Part shown: positions 16,931-25,811 of the stretch, in pieces
Numbering within the stretch: the first letter of the stretch is position 1
Layout of the letters: every line of letters begins with the position of its first letter
Assembly: GCF_016767715.1 (NCBI RefSeq)
Contig: NZ_CP050145.1
Location: forward strand, 248,001 to 312,000
DNA length: 64,000 bases
Direction of reading: 5' to 3'
Source of the DNA: Mycobacteroides chelonae
Lineage (GTDB): Bacteria; Actinomycetota; Actinomycetes; Mycobacteriales; Mycobacteriaceae
The notes under the pieces: model-generated
Databases searched by the model: none
Seen by the model: only the letters and a program-made list of their open reading frames with translations
What the model was told of the DNA's origin: nothing
Made by a program: the position numbers and the translations under genes

Positions 16931-17551
16931 ATGACTACTGACGAGTTACCTGCGGGCAGGGGGCGCCGCCGCAGTTCCGATATCGACACCAAGGCGCTTG
17001 CTGCCGCGCGTGAGCTCCTGGTGGAGCAGGGGTGGGATGCCACCACCATGGTTGCGATCGCCGAGCGGGCCAGCGTGGGCAAGCCCGCGCTGTACCGGCG
17101 GTGGCCCTCCCGTGCGCACCTGGTCTTCGAGGCGGTGTTCGGTTGGACCGCACCCACCCGGGAGATGAGCGCCGCGGCAGGAGTGGGCGACTGGGTTCGC
17201 CAATCCTGCTCGTACACAGCGGAACTCTTCGAGCGACCCGATGTCATCGCGGCCGCCCCCGCCCTTCTCGGCCAGATGCGTACCGACCCCGAGCTGGGGC
17301 AGGCGCTGTGGGCAAGCTTCGGCGAGACGGGTGCCGAATTGCTGTCGCAGGTGATGCGTGCACAGCGTCCGGACGTTGGTCAGCAGGAGGCCCACGACCG
17401 GGCCAACGCCACCATGTTGATGATCATCGGAGCGAATGTCCTCGCGCGCCAGCTGCTACCCGACGACCAGGCGGAGGCGGTTATTAAATATTTGCCAGAG
17501 CTCCTGGCGGGCTCGGCCGAAGGACCCGCCGCGACGGCGTCGCCGGGTTAG
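16931..17551 (+). CDS. TetR family regulator
   Basis: A 206-residue TetR repressor with DNA-binding domain at residues 15-65: AARELLVEQGWDATTMVAIAERASVGKPALYRRWPS, where GKPALYRRW is the recognition helix. The C-terminal domain resembles TetR_C_11-like ligand domains. The divergent SDR/DapB-like operon is its probable target. The intergenic stretch contains GGTGTACC, a short palindrome, just upstream of the start, flanked by imperfect GTAAC/GTTAT arms; this may be the operator. ATG 16931 is the only suitable start. Confidence 0.87.
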   Translation: MTTDELPAGRGRRRSSDIDTKALAAARELLVEQGWDATTMVAIAERASVGKPALYRRWPSRAHLVFEAVFGWTAPTREMSAAAGVGDWVRQSCSYTAELFERPDVIAAAPALLGQMRTDPELGQALWASFGETGAELLSQVMRAQRPDVGQQEAHDRANATMLMIIGANVLARQLLPDDQAEAVIKYLPELLAGSAEGPAATASPG

Positions 17552-17614
17552 CCACCGGAATCTTCCTGACGCTAAAGCCGGGCATGACGGCGGTTGCCCG
17601 GTTACTGTCGGAGG

Positions 17615-18547
17615 ATGCGCAGGGCCGCACGACTCTTCGCTGCCGTCATGGCAGCGGTTGTCTTCAGTGGCTGTGGCAGCGCCAATCCTCTGGGCGGAGG
17701 CCCGCTTTCGGGTGACCTCAACACCCTGATCGTCGGCTCGGCCGACTTCCCCGAATCTAAGACCGTGGCCGAGCTGTATGCACAGATATTGCAGACCAAT
17801 GGTTTTGACATCACCAGGCAGCTGGGCATCGGTAGCCGCGAGACCTACATCCCGGCGGTTAAGGACCATTCGATCGACCTGATCGCCGATTACACCGGAA
17901 ATCTGCTGCGCTACTTCGATCCGGATGCCACCGCCACCAAGCCCGATGATGTCGAGCTGGCGCTGCTGCGCAAGCTCGATGGCGATCTGGACATTCTGTC
18001 CCCATCACCGGCCTCGGACGCCGACACGCTGTGCGTCACCAGAGCCACCGCCGACCGATGGAACCTGCACTCCATCGCCGACCTCGCCGCGCACTCGGAG
18101 GAGGTAACAGTCGGCGCACCTTCGGAGTTCCTGCACCGCAGTGTCGGGTTGGCCGGCCTCAAGGCCAATTACGGCCTGGATGTTCCGGAATCGCGATTCG
18201 TGGCCATCAGCGATGGTGGCGGACCGGCGACGGTGCGGGCGCTGTTGGACGGAACGATCACGGCGGCCAACATATTCAGCACCTCGCCGGCCATCGCCGA
18301 GCATGATCTGGTGGTGCTCGAGGACCCCAAGTTCACCTTCCCGGCGGGCAATCTGGTGCCGTTGGTCAACGCGCAGAAGAAATCCGAGAAACTGAAGAAG
18401 GTGCTCGACGCACTCTCCGCGCGTTTGACGACGGAGGACCTCACCAGGCTCAATGCGGAAGTCTCCGGTAACAACGGTGTCGACCCCAAGGAAGCTGCGC
18501 AGAAGTGGTTGACGGACAAAGGTTTCGACAAACCGATAGGGAACTGA
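17615..18547 (+). CDS. proX: Glycine betaine/choline-type ABC transporter substrate-binding lipoprotein
   Basis: A roughly 310-residue lipoprotein: MRRAARLF signal, lipobox VVFSGC (Cys about residue 20), then a type II periplasmic binding fold of the OpuAC/ProX family (LIVGSADFPESKTVAELYAQ, DYTGNLL, and a C-terminal SGNNGVDPKEAAQKWL segment). It binds quaternary ammonium osmolytes outside the membrane and delivers them to the ProVWZ complex. First gene of proX-proV-proW-proZ with gaps of 4, 1 and -4 nt, and the same gene order as M. tuberculosis Rv3759c-Rv3756c. ATG 17615 is preferred over an upstream TTG because it directly opens the signal peptide. Confidence 0.9.
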   Translation: MRRAARLFAAVMAAVVFSGCGSANPLGGGPLSGDLNTLIVGSADFPESKTVAELYAQILQTNGFDITRQLGIGSRETYIPAVKDHSIDLIADYTGNLLRYFDPDATATKPDDVELALLRKLDGDLDILSPSPASDADTLCVTRATADRWNLHSIADLAAHSEEVTVGAPSEFLHRSVGLAGLKANYGLDVPESRFVAISDGGGPATVRALLDGTITAANIFSTSPAIAEHDLVVLEDPKFTFPAGNLVPLVNAQKKSEKLKKVLDALSARLTTEDLTRLNAEVSGNNGVDPKEAAQKWLTDKGFDKPIGN

Positions 18548-18551
18548 TCGC

Positions 18552-19658
18552 GTGATCACCTTTGAGAACGTCACCAAGAAGTACCCCGATGGGACCACCG
18601 CTGTCGATGATCTCACCATGCACGTCGACGAGGGTTCGTTCACGGTGTTCGTGGGGCCGTCGGGCTGCGGCAAGACCACCTCGATGCGGATGATCAACCG
18701 GATGACCGACCCGACGTCCGGGGTACTGACTGTCGACGGGGCAGATGTCCGCACCGTGGATCCAGTCAAACTGCGGTTGGGCATCGGCTATGTCATTCAG
18801 AACGCGGGCCTGATGCCGCACCAGCGCGTCGTCGACAATGTGGCGACGGTGCCGGTGTTGCGCGGCGAATCCCGGCGTGCCGCACGCAAGGCAGCTCTTG
18901 ATGTTCTGGAAAGGGTGGGGCTCGATCCCAAATTGGCCAGCCGGTACCCGGCGCAGCTCTCGGGAGGTCAACAACAACGTGTCGGTGTGGCGCGTGCGCT
19001 CGCGGCCGATCCGCCGATCCTGTTGATGGATGAGCCGTTCAGCGCCGTCGACCCGAATGTGCGCGATGACCTGCAGGCCGAGATGCAGCGCCTGCAGGCC
19101 GAACTCAACAAGACCATCGTCTTCGTGACGCACGATATCGACGAGGCCGTCAAGCTCGGGGACAAGGTGGCGGTTTTCGGGCCGGGCGGCGTGCTGCAGC
19201 AGTATGACGAGCCCGAACGGGTGTTATCTAATCCGGCAAGCGATTTCGTCGCCGGCTTCATCGGCCGCGACCGGGGCTATCGGGGACTGCAGTTTCGTGA
19301 TGCGGGCGATCTGCCGCTGTACGAGATCAGGCAGATCTTCGAATCCGAGGTCCACGACCTCATCCTCGCGCCGCGCAGCTGGGTGCTTGTCTGCAATCCC
19401 GATGGCACACCATTCGGCTGGATGGACGACGCCGGGGCGGAGGTCTACCGGTCGGGAAAGTCGTTATACGACAGTGTGATCGCCGGAGGATCATTATTCG
19501 GCCCGGACGGGACATTGCGGCAGGCTCTCGATGCCGCACTGTCCTCGCCATCGGGGCTGGGTGTGGCCACCGATGAGGACGGCCGCGTTCGCGGGGGCGT
19601 CCGCGGGGATGACGTCCTCATCGCGCTGGATCGGCAACGCCGTACCGGGCAGCGGTGA
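18552..19658 (+). CDS. proV: Osmoprotectant ABC transporter ATP-binding protein
   Basis: A 368-residue ABC ATPase. Walker A is GPSGCGKTTSM (about 35-45), the signature LSGGQQQRVGVARAL (about 137-151), Walker B ILLMDEPFSAVDP with the switch His in FVTHDIDEA. A C-terminal extension of about 120 residues is divergent and likely a CBS-like or regulatory domain, in which ProV homologues sense ionic strength. GTG start at 18552 follows the proX stop closely. It drives import through ProW and ProZ. Confidence 0.92.
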   Translation: MITFENVTKKYPDGTTAVDDLTMHVDEGSFTVFVGPSGCGKTTSMRMINRMTDPTSGVLTVDGADVRTVDPVKLRLGIGYVIQNAGLMPHQRVVDNVATVPVLRGESRRAARKAALDVLERVGLDPKLASRYPAQLSGGQQQRVGVARALAADPPILLMDEPFSAVDPNVRDDLQAEMQRLQAELNKTIVFVTHDIDEAVKLGDKVAVFGPGGVLQQYDEPERVLSNPASDFVAGFIGRDRGYRGLQFRDAGDLPLYEIRQIFESEVHDLILAPRSWVLVCNPDGTPFGWMDDAGAEVYRSGKSLYDSVIAGGSLFGPDGTLRQALDAALSSPSGLGVATDEDGRVRGGVRGDDVLIALDRQRRTGQR

Positions 19659-19659
19659 G

Positions 19660-20313
19660 ATGCGTTATCTCTTTACCCATCTCGGCGACGCCTGGCAGCT
19701 CTCGCTGATCCACGTGCGGCTGTCACTGGTCCCCATCCTCATCGGGTTGGCCATCGCGATTCCTTGTGGCGCACTGATTCACCGGCACCGGACCGCGCGG
19801 CGGATCACCACGGTGATAGCCAGCATTGTGTTCACCATTCCCTCACTGGCGTTGTTCGTGGCGTTGCCGCTCATCATTCCCACCCGGATCCTCGACGAGG
19901 CCAACGTGATGGTGGCGCTAACGCTCTACACCACGGCGCTGCTCATTCGGGCCGTGCCCGAGGCGCTCGACGCTATCGCTCCCCAGGTGCGCGACGCGGC
20001 CACCGCAGTGGGATACCGCCCGCTGGCACGCCTCGTCCGCGTCGAACTCCCGCTATCCATACCGGTGCTGGTGGCAGGCCTGAGAGTCGTTGCCGTCACG
20101 AATATCTCGATGGTCTCGGTGGGCTCGGTGATCGGCATCGGTGGACTGGGCACCTGGTTCACCGAGGGTTACCAGGCCAACAAGAGCAGCCAGATCATCG
20201 CTGGAATCGTCGCGATCTTCCTGCTGGCCGTCATCGTGGATTCACTCCTGGTTGTTCTCGGCCGCGCTGCCACGCCGTGGATCAGAGCGGCGAAAGTCGT
20301 GGGTGCACGATGA
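19660..20313 (+). CDS. proW: Osmoprotectant ABC transporter permease
   Basis: A permease of about 217 residues with five to six transmembrane helices and the EAA loop (EALDAIAPQVRDAATAVGYR, followed by VELPLSIPVL). ATG 19660 is one base after the proV stop (19658) and begins MRYLFTHLGDAWQLS, the standard start for OpuCB-like proteins; longer frames upstream lie inside proV. It forms the channel heterodimer with the next gene. Confidence 0.9.
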   Translation: MRYLFTHLGDAWQLSLIHVRLSLVPILIGLAIAIPCGALIHRHRTARRITTVIASIVFTIPSLALFVALPLIIPTRILDEANVMVALTLYTTALLIRAVPEALDAIAPQVRDAATAVGYRPLARLVRVELPLSIPVLVAGLRVVAVTNISMVSVGSVIGIGGLGTWFTEGYQANKSSQIIAGIVAIFLLAVIVDSLLVVLGRAATPWIRAAKVVGAR

Positions 20314-21068
20314 ACTTTCTCTCCGATGCGCTCGGCTACATATTCACCGCATCCAATTGGACGGGCCACAGCGGGCTGGGTGTGCGGATCGGTGAGCACC
20401 TGCAGTACACCGCGATCGCCGTGCTGGCCGCGGTCATCATCGCGGTGCCGATAGGTCTAATCATCGGGCACACGGGCCGTGGCACCTTTCTGGTGGTCAG
20501 CGCGGTCAATGCGCTGCGCGCACTGCCGACACTGGGCGTGCTGCTGTTGGGTGTGCTGCTGTGGGGCCTGGGTTTGGTGCCGCCCACCGTCGCGCTACTC
20601 CTGCTCGGGGTGCCGCCGCTGCTGGCGGGAACCTATTCCGGCATCGCGAACGTGGACCGCACGGTGGTGCAGGCCGCGCGGGCCATGGGGATGACGGAAC
20701 GTCAGGTGCTCTTCGGTGTCGAGTTACCCAACGCATTACCGCTGATTCTGTCGGGCTTGCGGACGGCGACCTTGCAGATCGTCGCGACGGCGACCGTAGC
20801 CGCCTATGCCAGCCTCGGCGGACTAGGCCGGTACCTCATCGACGGCATCAAGGTGCGGCAGTTCCACTTGGCATTGGTCGGCGCCCTTTTGGTGACCGCG
20901 CTGGCGCTGCTGCTGGATGCGTTCCTTGCCTTGGCGGTGTGGCTGTCAGCTCCGGGCACCGGGCGGCTGCGATGGGCTCCGCGTGATCTCGGCGGTGACT
21001 CAGGGGCGGGGGACAGCGGCGTAGAGGGGCGGGTCGAACCACGTCGGCAGGCCGCGACACAACCGTGA
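20310..21068 (+). CDS. proZ: Osmoprotectant ABC transporter permease, second subunit
   Basis: A 252-residue permease with about six transmembrane helices and EAA loop (ARAMGMTERQVLFGVELPNALP). The ATG at 20310 overlaps the proW TGA. The last 45 residues after the final helix are hydrophilic and their coding region overlaps the convergent HxlR gene by 69 nt, an unusually long antisense overlap for core genes. It completes ProXVWZ. Confidence 0.9.
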   Translation: MNFLSDALGYIFTASNWTGHSGLGVRIGEHLQYTAIAVLAAVIIAVPIGLIIGHTGRGTFLVVSAVNALRALPTLGVLLLGVLLWGLGLVPPTVALLLLGVPPLLAGTYSGIANVDRTVVQAARAMGMTERQVLFGVELPNALPLILSGLRTATLQIVATATVAAYASLGGLGRYLIDGIKVRQFHLALVGALLVTALALLLDAFLALAVWLSAPGTGRLRWAPRDLGGDSGAGDSGVEGRVEPRRQAATQP

Positions 21069-21662
21069 CGGCCCGCTGAAGGCCACCTCACCGGAGCGCA
21101 ACACATCCGACCACGCGGAGTCGCCGCGCCACACTCGAGTCAGGCTGCGGAGCTGAGCCGTCACGCCGATGTTCGCGTCAAAGCCCGGGTCGGCATCGCA
21201 AAGGTCGGCGCCTTCGGGCGTGATGATGAGCCACCAGTGCCGCTTGTCGGCGGTGACGTCGCCGAAGCGGAAATGCAGCACGGTGCGGCCCTCGGGAACC
21301 GCGCTGCCGATGACGTGACGGCGCATATCCCAGAGCAGCAACTTGGGGTCTAGATCCTCGTCCCCGATCTCACCGATCCACCGGATCCCCCACTGGCTCA
21401 ACATCTCGACGACGGGGCGCAGCTCACGGCCGGCGTCCGTGGGTACGTAGCGGTTGTCGTGACGTTCGGCGATCCCGGCGCGCACCAGCCGGGCCAGCCT
21501 CTTGTACAGCAGAGACGGGGACATGCGGGGCACTCCGCGCCGAATATCATTGAAATGCTCACTGCCGAGCAGTAATTCACGCACGATCAGCAGAGTCCAG
21601 CGCTCGTCGAGCAGCTCCATCGCCTTGGCGACTGGGCAGAACTGGTAATACGACGCACCCAT
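21000..21662 (-). CDS. HxlR family regulator
   Basis: A protein of about 220 residues with the HxlR winged helix at the N-terminus: CPVAKAMELLDERWTLLIVRELL then HFNDIRRGVPRMSPSLLYKRL and a basic wing VRAGIAERHDNRYVPT. The C-terminal 110 residues form an extra domain seen in longer actinobacterial HxlR proteins. ATG 21662 (MGASYYQF) is close to the domain; a GTG at 21689 would add nine residues. Upstream, at 21703-21719, is a palindrome fitting the operator of such regulators; the divergent methyltransferase (21756) is the probable target. The 3' end overlaps proZ. Confidence 0.85.
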   Translation of the reverse strand: MGASYYQFCPVAKAMELLDERWTLLIVRELLLGSEHFNDIRRGVPRMSPSLLYKRLARLVRAGIAERHDNRYVPTDAGRELRPVVEMLSQWGIRWIGEIGDEDLDPKLLLWDMRRHVIGSAVPEGRTVLHFRFGDVTADKRHWWLIITPEGADLCDADPGFDANIGVTAQLRSLTRVWRGDSAWSDVLRSGEVAFSGPSRLCRGLPTWFDPPLYAAVPRP

Positions 21663-21702
21663 GGATGAACGGTAGGCCGCCGACGTCACGGTGACCAGCC
21701 CC

Positions 21703-21719
21703 AGTACAGATCTTGTACT
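21703..21719. promoter_or_regulatory. Palindrome AGTACA-n5-TGTACT, candidate HxlR operator
   Basis: Perfect 6-bp arms AGTACA (21703-21708) and TGTACT (21714-21719) around GATCT lie in the short divergent region between the HxlR gene and the methyltransferase gene. HxlR-family sites reported elsewhere commonly contain GTAC half-sites. Control of both genes is inferred. Confidence 0.55.
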
Positions 21720-21755
21720 AGCCCAGGTGCGGCGATCTGCCTAGCGTCTATATGT

Positions 21756-22565
21756 ATGAACACAGAAACAGCCCAAAGAGTTTCACTGTGGGCCCTGGGC
21801 AACTACGCCGCAGTGGCTTCTGAGGTGATTGCACCGCTGGGGCCGGTCCTCGTCGAGGAGTCCGGCGTCGTCCCCGGCGCCCGAGTATTGGATGTTGCGG
21901 CCGGATCCGGGAATGCGGCAATCCCCGCCGCGGGTATCGGCGCGAAGGTGGTGGCCTCCGACCTGACTCCCGAGCTGCTGGAGGTGGGGCGTGCCGTGGC
22001 GGCGCGGGCCGGTGCAGAAATCGATTGGCGGGTCGCGGACGCTCAGGCGCTCCCGTTTGGTGACGACGAGTTCGATGTCGTGATGTCCTGCGTCGGGGTG
22101 ATGTTCGCTCCGCGGCATCAGGACAGCGCCGATGAACTGATCCGCGTCTGCCGGCCGGGCGGAACCATCGGTCTGATCAACTGGACACCGCAGGGATTCA
22201 TCGGCCAGATGTTCGCGACCATGAAGCCGTTCGCGGCTCCCGCGGCGCCCGGTGCACAACCTCCGCCCTTGTGGGGAGACCCGGCTCATGTGCGAGCACT
22301 GCTGGCGGACAGGGTCACCGAGGTCACGGTGGAGCCGCGGACGTTGGTGGTGGACCGATTCGCCACCGCCGAGGAGTTCCGCGACTTCTTCAAGGCTTGT
22401 TACGGGCCGACGATCGCCGTCTATGCCGGTATCGCCGGTGATGCGGACAAGACCACCCAACTCGACGATGCGCTTGTCGAACTGGCGCGACGGCATGATC
22501 GCGGCGACGGGCGGCTGTCGATGGACTGGGAGTACCTGCTGTACGTCGCGCACACGAGGAAGTGA
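21756..22565 (+). CDS. Class I SAM-dependent methyltransferase
   Basis: A 269-residue methyltransferase. Motif I VLDVAAGSGNAAIPAA (about 44-59), the acidic end of strand 2 at ASDLTPELL, motif post-II DAQALPFGDDEFDVVMS (about 92-108) and the RVCRPGGTIGLINW motif III are all clear, typical of ubiE/COQ5-like small-molecule methyltransferases. The substrate cannot be named. Likely regulated by the divergent HxlR protein through the palindrome at 21703; TATATG at about 21749 would fit a -10 very close to the start. Confidence 0.87.
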   Translation: MNTETAQRVSLWALGNYAAVASEVIAPLGPVLVEESGVVPGARVLDVAAGSGNAAIPAAGIGAKVVASDLTPELLEVGRAVAARAGAEIDWRVADAQALPFGDDEFDVVMSCVGVMFAPRHQDSADELIRVCRPGGTIGLINWTPQGFIGQMFATMKPFAAPAAPGAQPPPLWGDPAHVRALLADRVTEVTVEPRTLVVDRFATAEEFRDFFKACYGPTIAVYAGIAGDADKTTQLDDALVELARRHDRGDGRLSMDWEYLLYVAHTRK

Positions 22566-22623
22566 TTCGGAGGCGCCAAGGGCTCACGAGGGATCAATTT
22601 GCGCGGTCGCCTACGGTAGACGG

Positions 22624-23214
22624 GTGAGTAACCCCAGCCCGATGGACCCGGCGACTGGGCCCGCCGTGCTGACCTGGCGTGCCCACGACGCGTCGCGCAT
22701 GGAATCCACCCGCGTTCAACTATCGGGTCGACGCATCCGCGCACACGGCCGTTTTGTGGCCGGTGCATCCGAGGCGCACCCCGCGTTCAGTGCCTCGTAC
22801 GACCTGGTGACCGACGAGACGGGATCCACCAATCGGTTGTCCCTGTCGACCACCGTGGCCGAACGGGAGCGGCAGCTGTCGATCGCCCGGGACGAAGAAG
22901 GCATGTGGACCGTGCAGAACCACGAGGGCGCGACACGCTCGGCCTTCGACGGCGCATTGGACGTCGACGTGGTGTTCAGCCCCTTCTTCAACGCGCTTCC
23001 GATCCGTCGCACCGGCCTCTACCAGCAAGAAGGCAGCACAGTGCTGCCGGTTGTGTACGTGACCCTGCCTGATCTGGTCGTCAGCCCCGCCACCATCAGC
23101 TACCGCAACGACGGTAAGGGCATCAAGGTGGTCTCGCCGGTCGCAGACACCACGGTCACCGTCGATGACGAGGGGTTCCTGCTGGAATACCCCGGGCTTG
23201 CCGTCCGGATTTAG
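22624..23214 (+). CDS. Putative glycolipid-binding family protein (Rv3755c-like)
   Basis: A protein of about 196 residues rich in beta strands, starting [18 protein letters not shown] after a short leader. The spread of Trp, Arg and strand patterns matches the DUF1089 (putative glycolipid-binding) family, and its position between proZ and tyrA matches M. tuberculosis Rv3755c. I use GTG 22624 ([12 protein letters not shown]); ATG 22642 is the alternative. The long upstream frame is an overlap artefact in the methyltransferase gene. Convergent with tyrA, sharing a TTAG stop overlap. Confidence 0.72.
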   Translation: MSNPSPMDPATGPAVLTWRAHDASRMESTRVQLSGRRIRAHGRFVAGASEAHPAFSASYDLVTDETGSTNRLSLSTTVAERERQLSIARDEEGMWTVQNHEGATRSAFDGALDVDVVFSPFFNALPIRRTGLYQQEGSTVLPVVYVTLPDLVVSPATISYRNDGKGIKVVSPVADTTVTVDDEGFLLEYPGLAVRI

Positions 23215-24173
23215 GGGACGACCCGCAGCACGCCGCCCTGCCGTCCGGCTTCGGTGAGCCGCTCGCGCCAGTCGGCGTCGGTTCGGCTGACGCCGCTAAT
23301 GTCGAACCGCGTGTGCGCCTCGTAGCGTTGCCGCGCGGCGTAGCCGGCCTCCACCAGCAGCTCGACCGAATTCTCCGCGTTCAGGGTGTTCCACGTCGCC
23401 GCCAGCAGCGCCATGGCCTCCTCCAGGGCCGGGAGCACGCCGTGTGGATTCGATTCGCACATGGCGCGCACCAGTGACGGATCGGTGGCAGCGACTCGCG
23501 TGCCGTCCCGGAAGGATCCGGCGGCCAGTGAGTAGGCCAGCGGCACCCCGTCGGCGGTGACGGCCAGGGCTTCGGCGAGCAGGTGCGGCAGGTGTGAGAT
23601 GGCGGCGGCGGCGGCATCGTGCTCATCTGAGCGGGCCGGAACCACCACGGACCCGCAATCCAGGGCCAGCCGAGTCACCTGTGCGAACACCTGCGGATCG
23701 ACGTCGTCGTCAACACTGACGACCCATGTCGCGTCGCGGAAAAGCTTGGCGTCCCCGGCGCCCCAGCCCGACTCTGTTGTGCCCGCCATGGGATGGCCAC
23801 CGACGAATCGCTGTGCCAAACCATGCTCGGATACCTGTTGCAGTACAGCGGATTTCACGCTGGTGACATCAGTGAGCGGACATTCCGGGGCCAGTTCCGC
23901 GATACGGGTCAGCAGCGCGGACAGGGCCGGGACCGGCACCGCGAGCACGATGAGTGCCTGGGCGTTGCGCGCGCGCCGCAGCGCCAGGTCCAGGTCGGTG
24001 GTGGCATCGAAACCGGCCGCCCGCGCGGCCTCGGTGCCCTCGGTGGAGCGGTTGTACCCCCAGACGTGGCGCCCTGCGGCGGTGGCCGCGCGGACCAGGG
24101 ATCCGCCGATGAGTCCGAGGCCAAGTACGCAGATCGGGGGGCGTTGGTGGTCGTGTTCGGCGGCGTTCACCAC
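23211..24173 (-). CDS. tyrA: Prephenate dehydrogenase
   Basis: A 320-residue TyrA, converting prephenate to 4-hydroxyphenylpyruvate with NAD in tyrosine synthesis. Visible: [17 protein letters not shown] (NAD Rossmann), [16 protein letters not shown] (substrate-binding His/Gly-rich loop, about 124-139), [22 protein letters not shown] (conserved HD and HLPH). Gene order with the glycolipid-binding gene and tadA equals the M. tuberculosis Rv3752c-Rv3755c region. ATG at 24173 is reasonable. Divergent from the Rv3753c homologue. Confidence 0.93.
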   Translation of the reverse strand: MVNAAEHDHQRPPICVLGLGLIGGSLVRAATAAGRHVWGYNRSTEGTEAARAAGFDATTDLDLALRRARNAQALIVLAVPVPALSALLTRIAELAPECPLTDVTSVKSAVLQQVSEHGLAQRFVGGHPMAGTTESGWGAGDAKLFRDATWVVSVDDDVDPQVFAQVTRLALDCGSVVVPARSDEHDAAAAAISHLPHLLAEALAVTADGVPLAYSLAAGSFRDGTRVAATDPSLVRAMCESNPHGVLPALEEAMALLAATWNTLNAENSVELLVEAGYAARQRYEAHTRFDISGVSRTDADWRERLTEAGRQGGVLRVVP

Positions 24174-24241
24174 ACCAGGTTGGCATACGTGACCAAGTTG
24201 TTTGTGGTCACAACCCAGGTTGGGGCATTACCGTATTGCCC

Positions 24242-24772
24242 ATGGACGCACAACGTGCCAAGGCCGCAGGGCCCAGCGCCGAAAGCCTGGAGGGTTTCGG
24301 CGTGGCCGTCGTTCGTGAAGAGGGCCGCTGGCGAGTGACATCGTTGAAGGCTGGGGCGCTTACCGATTTGGCGGCGGCGGAAACCGAGTTACGTGAATTG
24401 CGCAGCGCTGGTGCGGTGTTCGGCTTGCTGGATGTTGACGAGGAATTCTTCATCATCATCCGCCCGGCGCCTTCGGGAACGCACCTGCTGATTTCGGACG
24501 CCACGGCGGCGGTTGACTATGACATCGCCGTCGAGGTGTTAGAGCGGCTGAATATTCCTGTCCCGGAGCTCGATTCCGATGAGCTGGACGAGGTTGACCC
24601 GTGGGAGGAAGGCGATTTGGGCCTGCTCTCCGATATCGGGCTGCCCGAGCCGGTGCTCAGTGTGATTCTCAGCGAGACCGATCTCTACCCCGATGAGCAG
24701 CTCGGCATGATCGCCGCGCGTATGGGCTTTGCCGATGAGTTCGGTGCGGTGCTCGACAAGCTGGATCGGTGA
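24242..24772 (+). CDS. tRNA adenosine deaminase-associated protein (Rv3753c-like)
   Basis: A protein of 176 residues, acidic and without obvious catalytic residues, that precedes tadA in actinobacteria and is annotated by association with it. Recognisable stretches are EGFGVAVVREEGRW, AGAVFGLLDVDEEFFIIIRPAP and the C-terminal DLYPDEQLGMIAARMGFADEF. The ATG at 24242 is used; a TTG lies two codons upstream. Its stop overlaps the GTG of tadA (GTGA), consistent with translational coupling. The molecular role is unknown. Confidence 0.85.
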   Translation: MDAQRAKAAGPSAESLEGFGVAVVREEGRWRVTSLKAGALTDLAAAETELRELRSAGAVFGLLDVDEEFFIIIRPAPSGTHLLISDATAAVDYDIAVEVLERLNIPVPELDSDELDEVDPWEEGDLGLLSDIGLPEPVLSVILSETDLYPDEQLGMIAARMGFADEFGAVLDKLDR

Positions 24773-25227
24773 CGTTTCCAGACGACGAGGCGCTGATTCG
24801 CGCCGCATTGGTAGCCGCCGCGCAAGCCGGTGCCGAGGATGTGCCGATCGGTGCGGTGATTTACGCCGCAGACGGGACCGAATTGGCGCGCGCCGCCAAT
24901 GCTCGTGAACGCCTGGGTGATCCGACGGCACATGCCGAGGTTCTCGCCCTGCGTGAGGCCGCCGCGAAACATGGCGACGGCTGGCGGCTGGAGGGCGCGA
25001 CCCTGGCGGTGACCGTCGAACCGTGCACCATGTGCGCGGGGGCGTTGGTGCTGGCGCGTGTCGGCCGGGTGGTGTTCGGGGCGTGGGAGCCCAAGACCGG
25101 GGCCGTGGGATCGCTGTGGGATGTGGTGCGTGACCGGCGCCAGGCCCACCGGCCTGAGGTGCGTGGCGGCGTGCTTGCCGAGGAATGCGCGGCCCTGCTG
25201 GAGAACTTCTTCGCGGCTAAAAGGTAA
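24769..25227 (+). CDS. tadA: tRNA(adenine-34) deaminase
   Basis: A 152-residue zinc deaminase of the cytidine/deoxycytidylate family. Zinc ligands and catalytic Glu are in AHAEVLAL (about residues 54-61), and the second pair in EPCTMCAGAL (about 84-93). TadA converts A34 to inosine in tRNA-Arg(ACG), the tRNA present at 1492 in this same window. GTG start at 24769, coupled with the preceding gene. Followed by a strong hairpin at 25230-25276. Confidence 0.93.
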   Translation: MTFPDDEALIRAALVAAAQAGAEDVPIGAVIYAADGTELARAANARERLGDPTAHAEVLALREAAAKHGDGWRLEGATLAVTVEPCTMCAGALVLARVGRVVFGAWEPKTGAVGSLWDVVRDRRQAHRPEVRGGVLAEECAALLENFFAAKR

Positions 25228-25229
25228 GT

Positions 25230-25276
25230 GGCCCGCCCGGCGCGGTGAGTGGTCGGGGTCGCGCGCCGGACGGGCC
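25230..25276. terminator. Strong hairpin between convergent genes
   Basis: GGCCCGCCCGGCGCG (25230-25244) pairs with CGCGCCGGACGGGCC (25262-25276), 14 of 15 positions. It begins three bases after the tadA stop and precedes the stop of the convergent secreted protein, so it could terminate transcription from either side. No T-tract. Confidence 0.6.
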
Positions 25277-25288
25277 GATTCGGGAGGC

Positions 25289-25621
25289 TTACCGGTGCCA
25301 GTCGTTGCCGGGGCCGCGGTCAGGGCCGCGATCGGGTCCACGGTCAGGTCCGCGGTTGTCACCGGGGCCGGGGCCGTTGTTGCGCCAGCGACCGTCGTCA
25401 CCGCGCCAGTCGCCGGGACGGTCGCGGTCCAGGATGCCGTCGGCGTGGCATTCTCCCCAGTTCATGTTGAAGCCCCAGATCGGGTTCCAGAACTCGCCGG
25501 GGCACCAGTGGTACGTGGGCGCCGGAAGCTCTGGAGCCGGAGCGGCATTGGCGGTGGCGGCGAGGCCGAGCCCGCCGGCGGCTATGGCAGCGGAAGCGGC
25601 GATTCCAACGAGAATTTTCAT
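25289..25621 (-). CDS. Small secreted Asp/Arg/Gly-repeat protein (copy 1)
   Basis: A 110-residue preprotein: Sec signal MKILVGIAASAAIAAGG with AxA-type cleavage near ANAAPA, a mature domain with one YHWCPGEFWNPIWGF block and GECHAD (one likely disulphide), and a low-complexity C-terminal tail of RGPDRGPD-type repeats. I use the ATG at 25621, because its first ten residues match exactly those of the neighbouring paralogue at 25812-26108. The role is unknown. The repeats explain the many CGGGTCC-like sequence blocks at about 25300-25370. Confidence 0.78.
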   Translation of the reverse strand: MKILVGIAASAAIAAGGLGLAATANAAPAPELPAPTYHWCPGEFWNPIWGFNMNWGECHADGILDRDRPGDWRGDDGRWRNNGPGPGDNRGPDRGPDRGPDRGPGNDWHR

Positions 25622-25754
25622 AAGGAAAGCAAAGCATTCTTTGCTGGCAATCAACGTGCGCTATGCGTACAGTGAGCTGTAAATCTGCTGTCAGTCAAGA
25701 TATTTCGTATGGATCTTATTTCCCACCCATTGCGTTGTGGCGGTGCAAGGCAAA

Positions 25755-25793
25755 CAACCCCACCCACTGGAGCGAGTCCGGCGGGCGGGGTTG
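25755..25793 (-). terminator. Hairpin downstream of secreted protein copy 2
   Basis: CAACCCC (25755-25761) and GGGGTTG (25787-25793) form the base of an imperfect stem whose inner part CCCACTGG/CCGGCGGG also pairs partly. It lies 19 nt past the stop of the 25812-26108 gene and before the start of copy 1, so it would separate the two tandem genes. Confidence 0.55.
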
Positions 25794-25811
25794 CTTCTCG
25801 ATGAAGGTGGG

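Noticed and set aside
17552..17614. Osmolyte-responsive riboswitch before proX
   Set aside because: Only 63 bases, no conserved structure recognised.
22252..22623. Extended start of the glycolipid-binding protein
   Set aside because: It overlaps the methyltransferase in another frame; GTG 22624 is the natural start.
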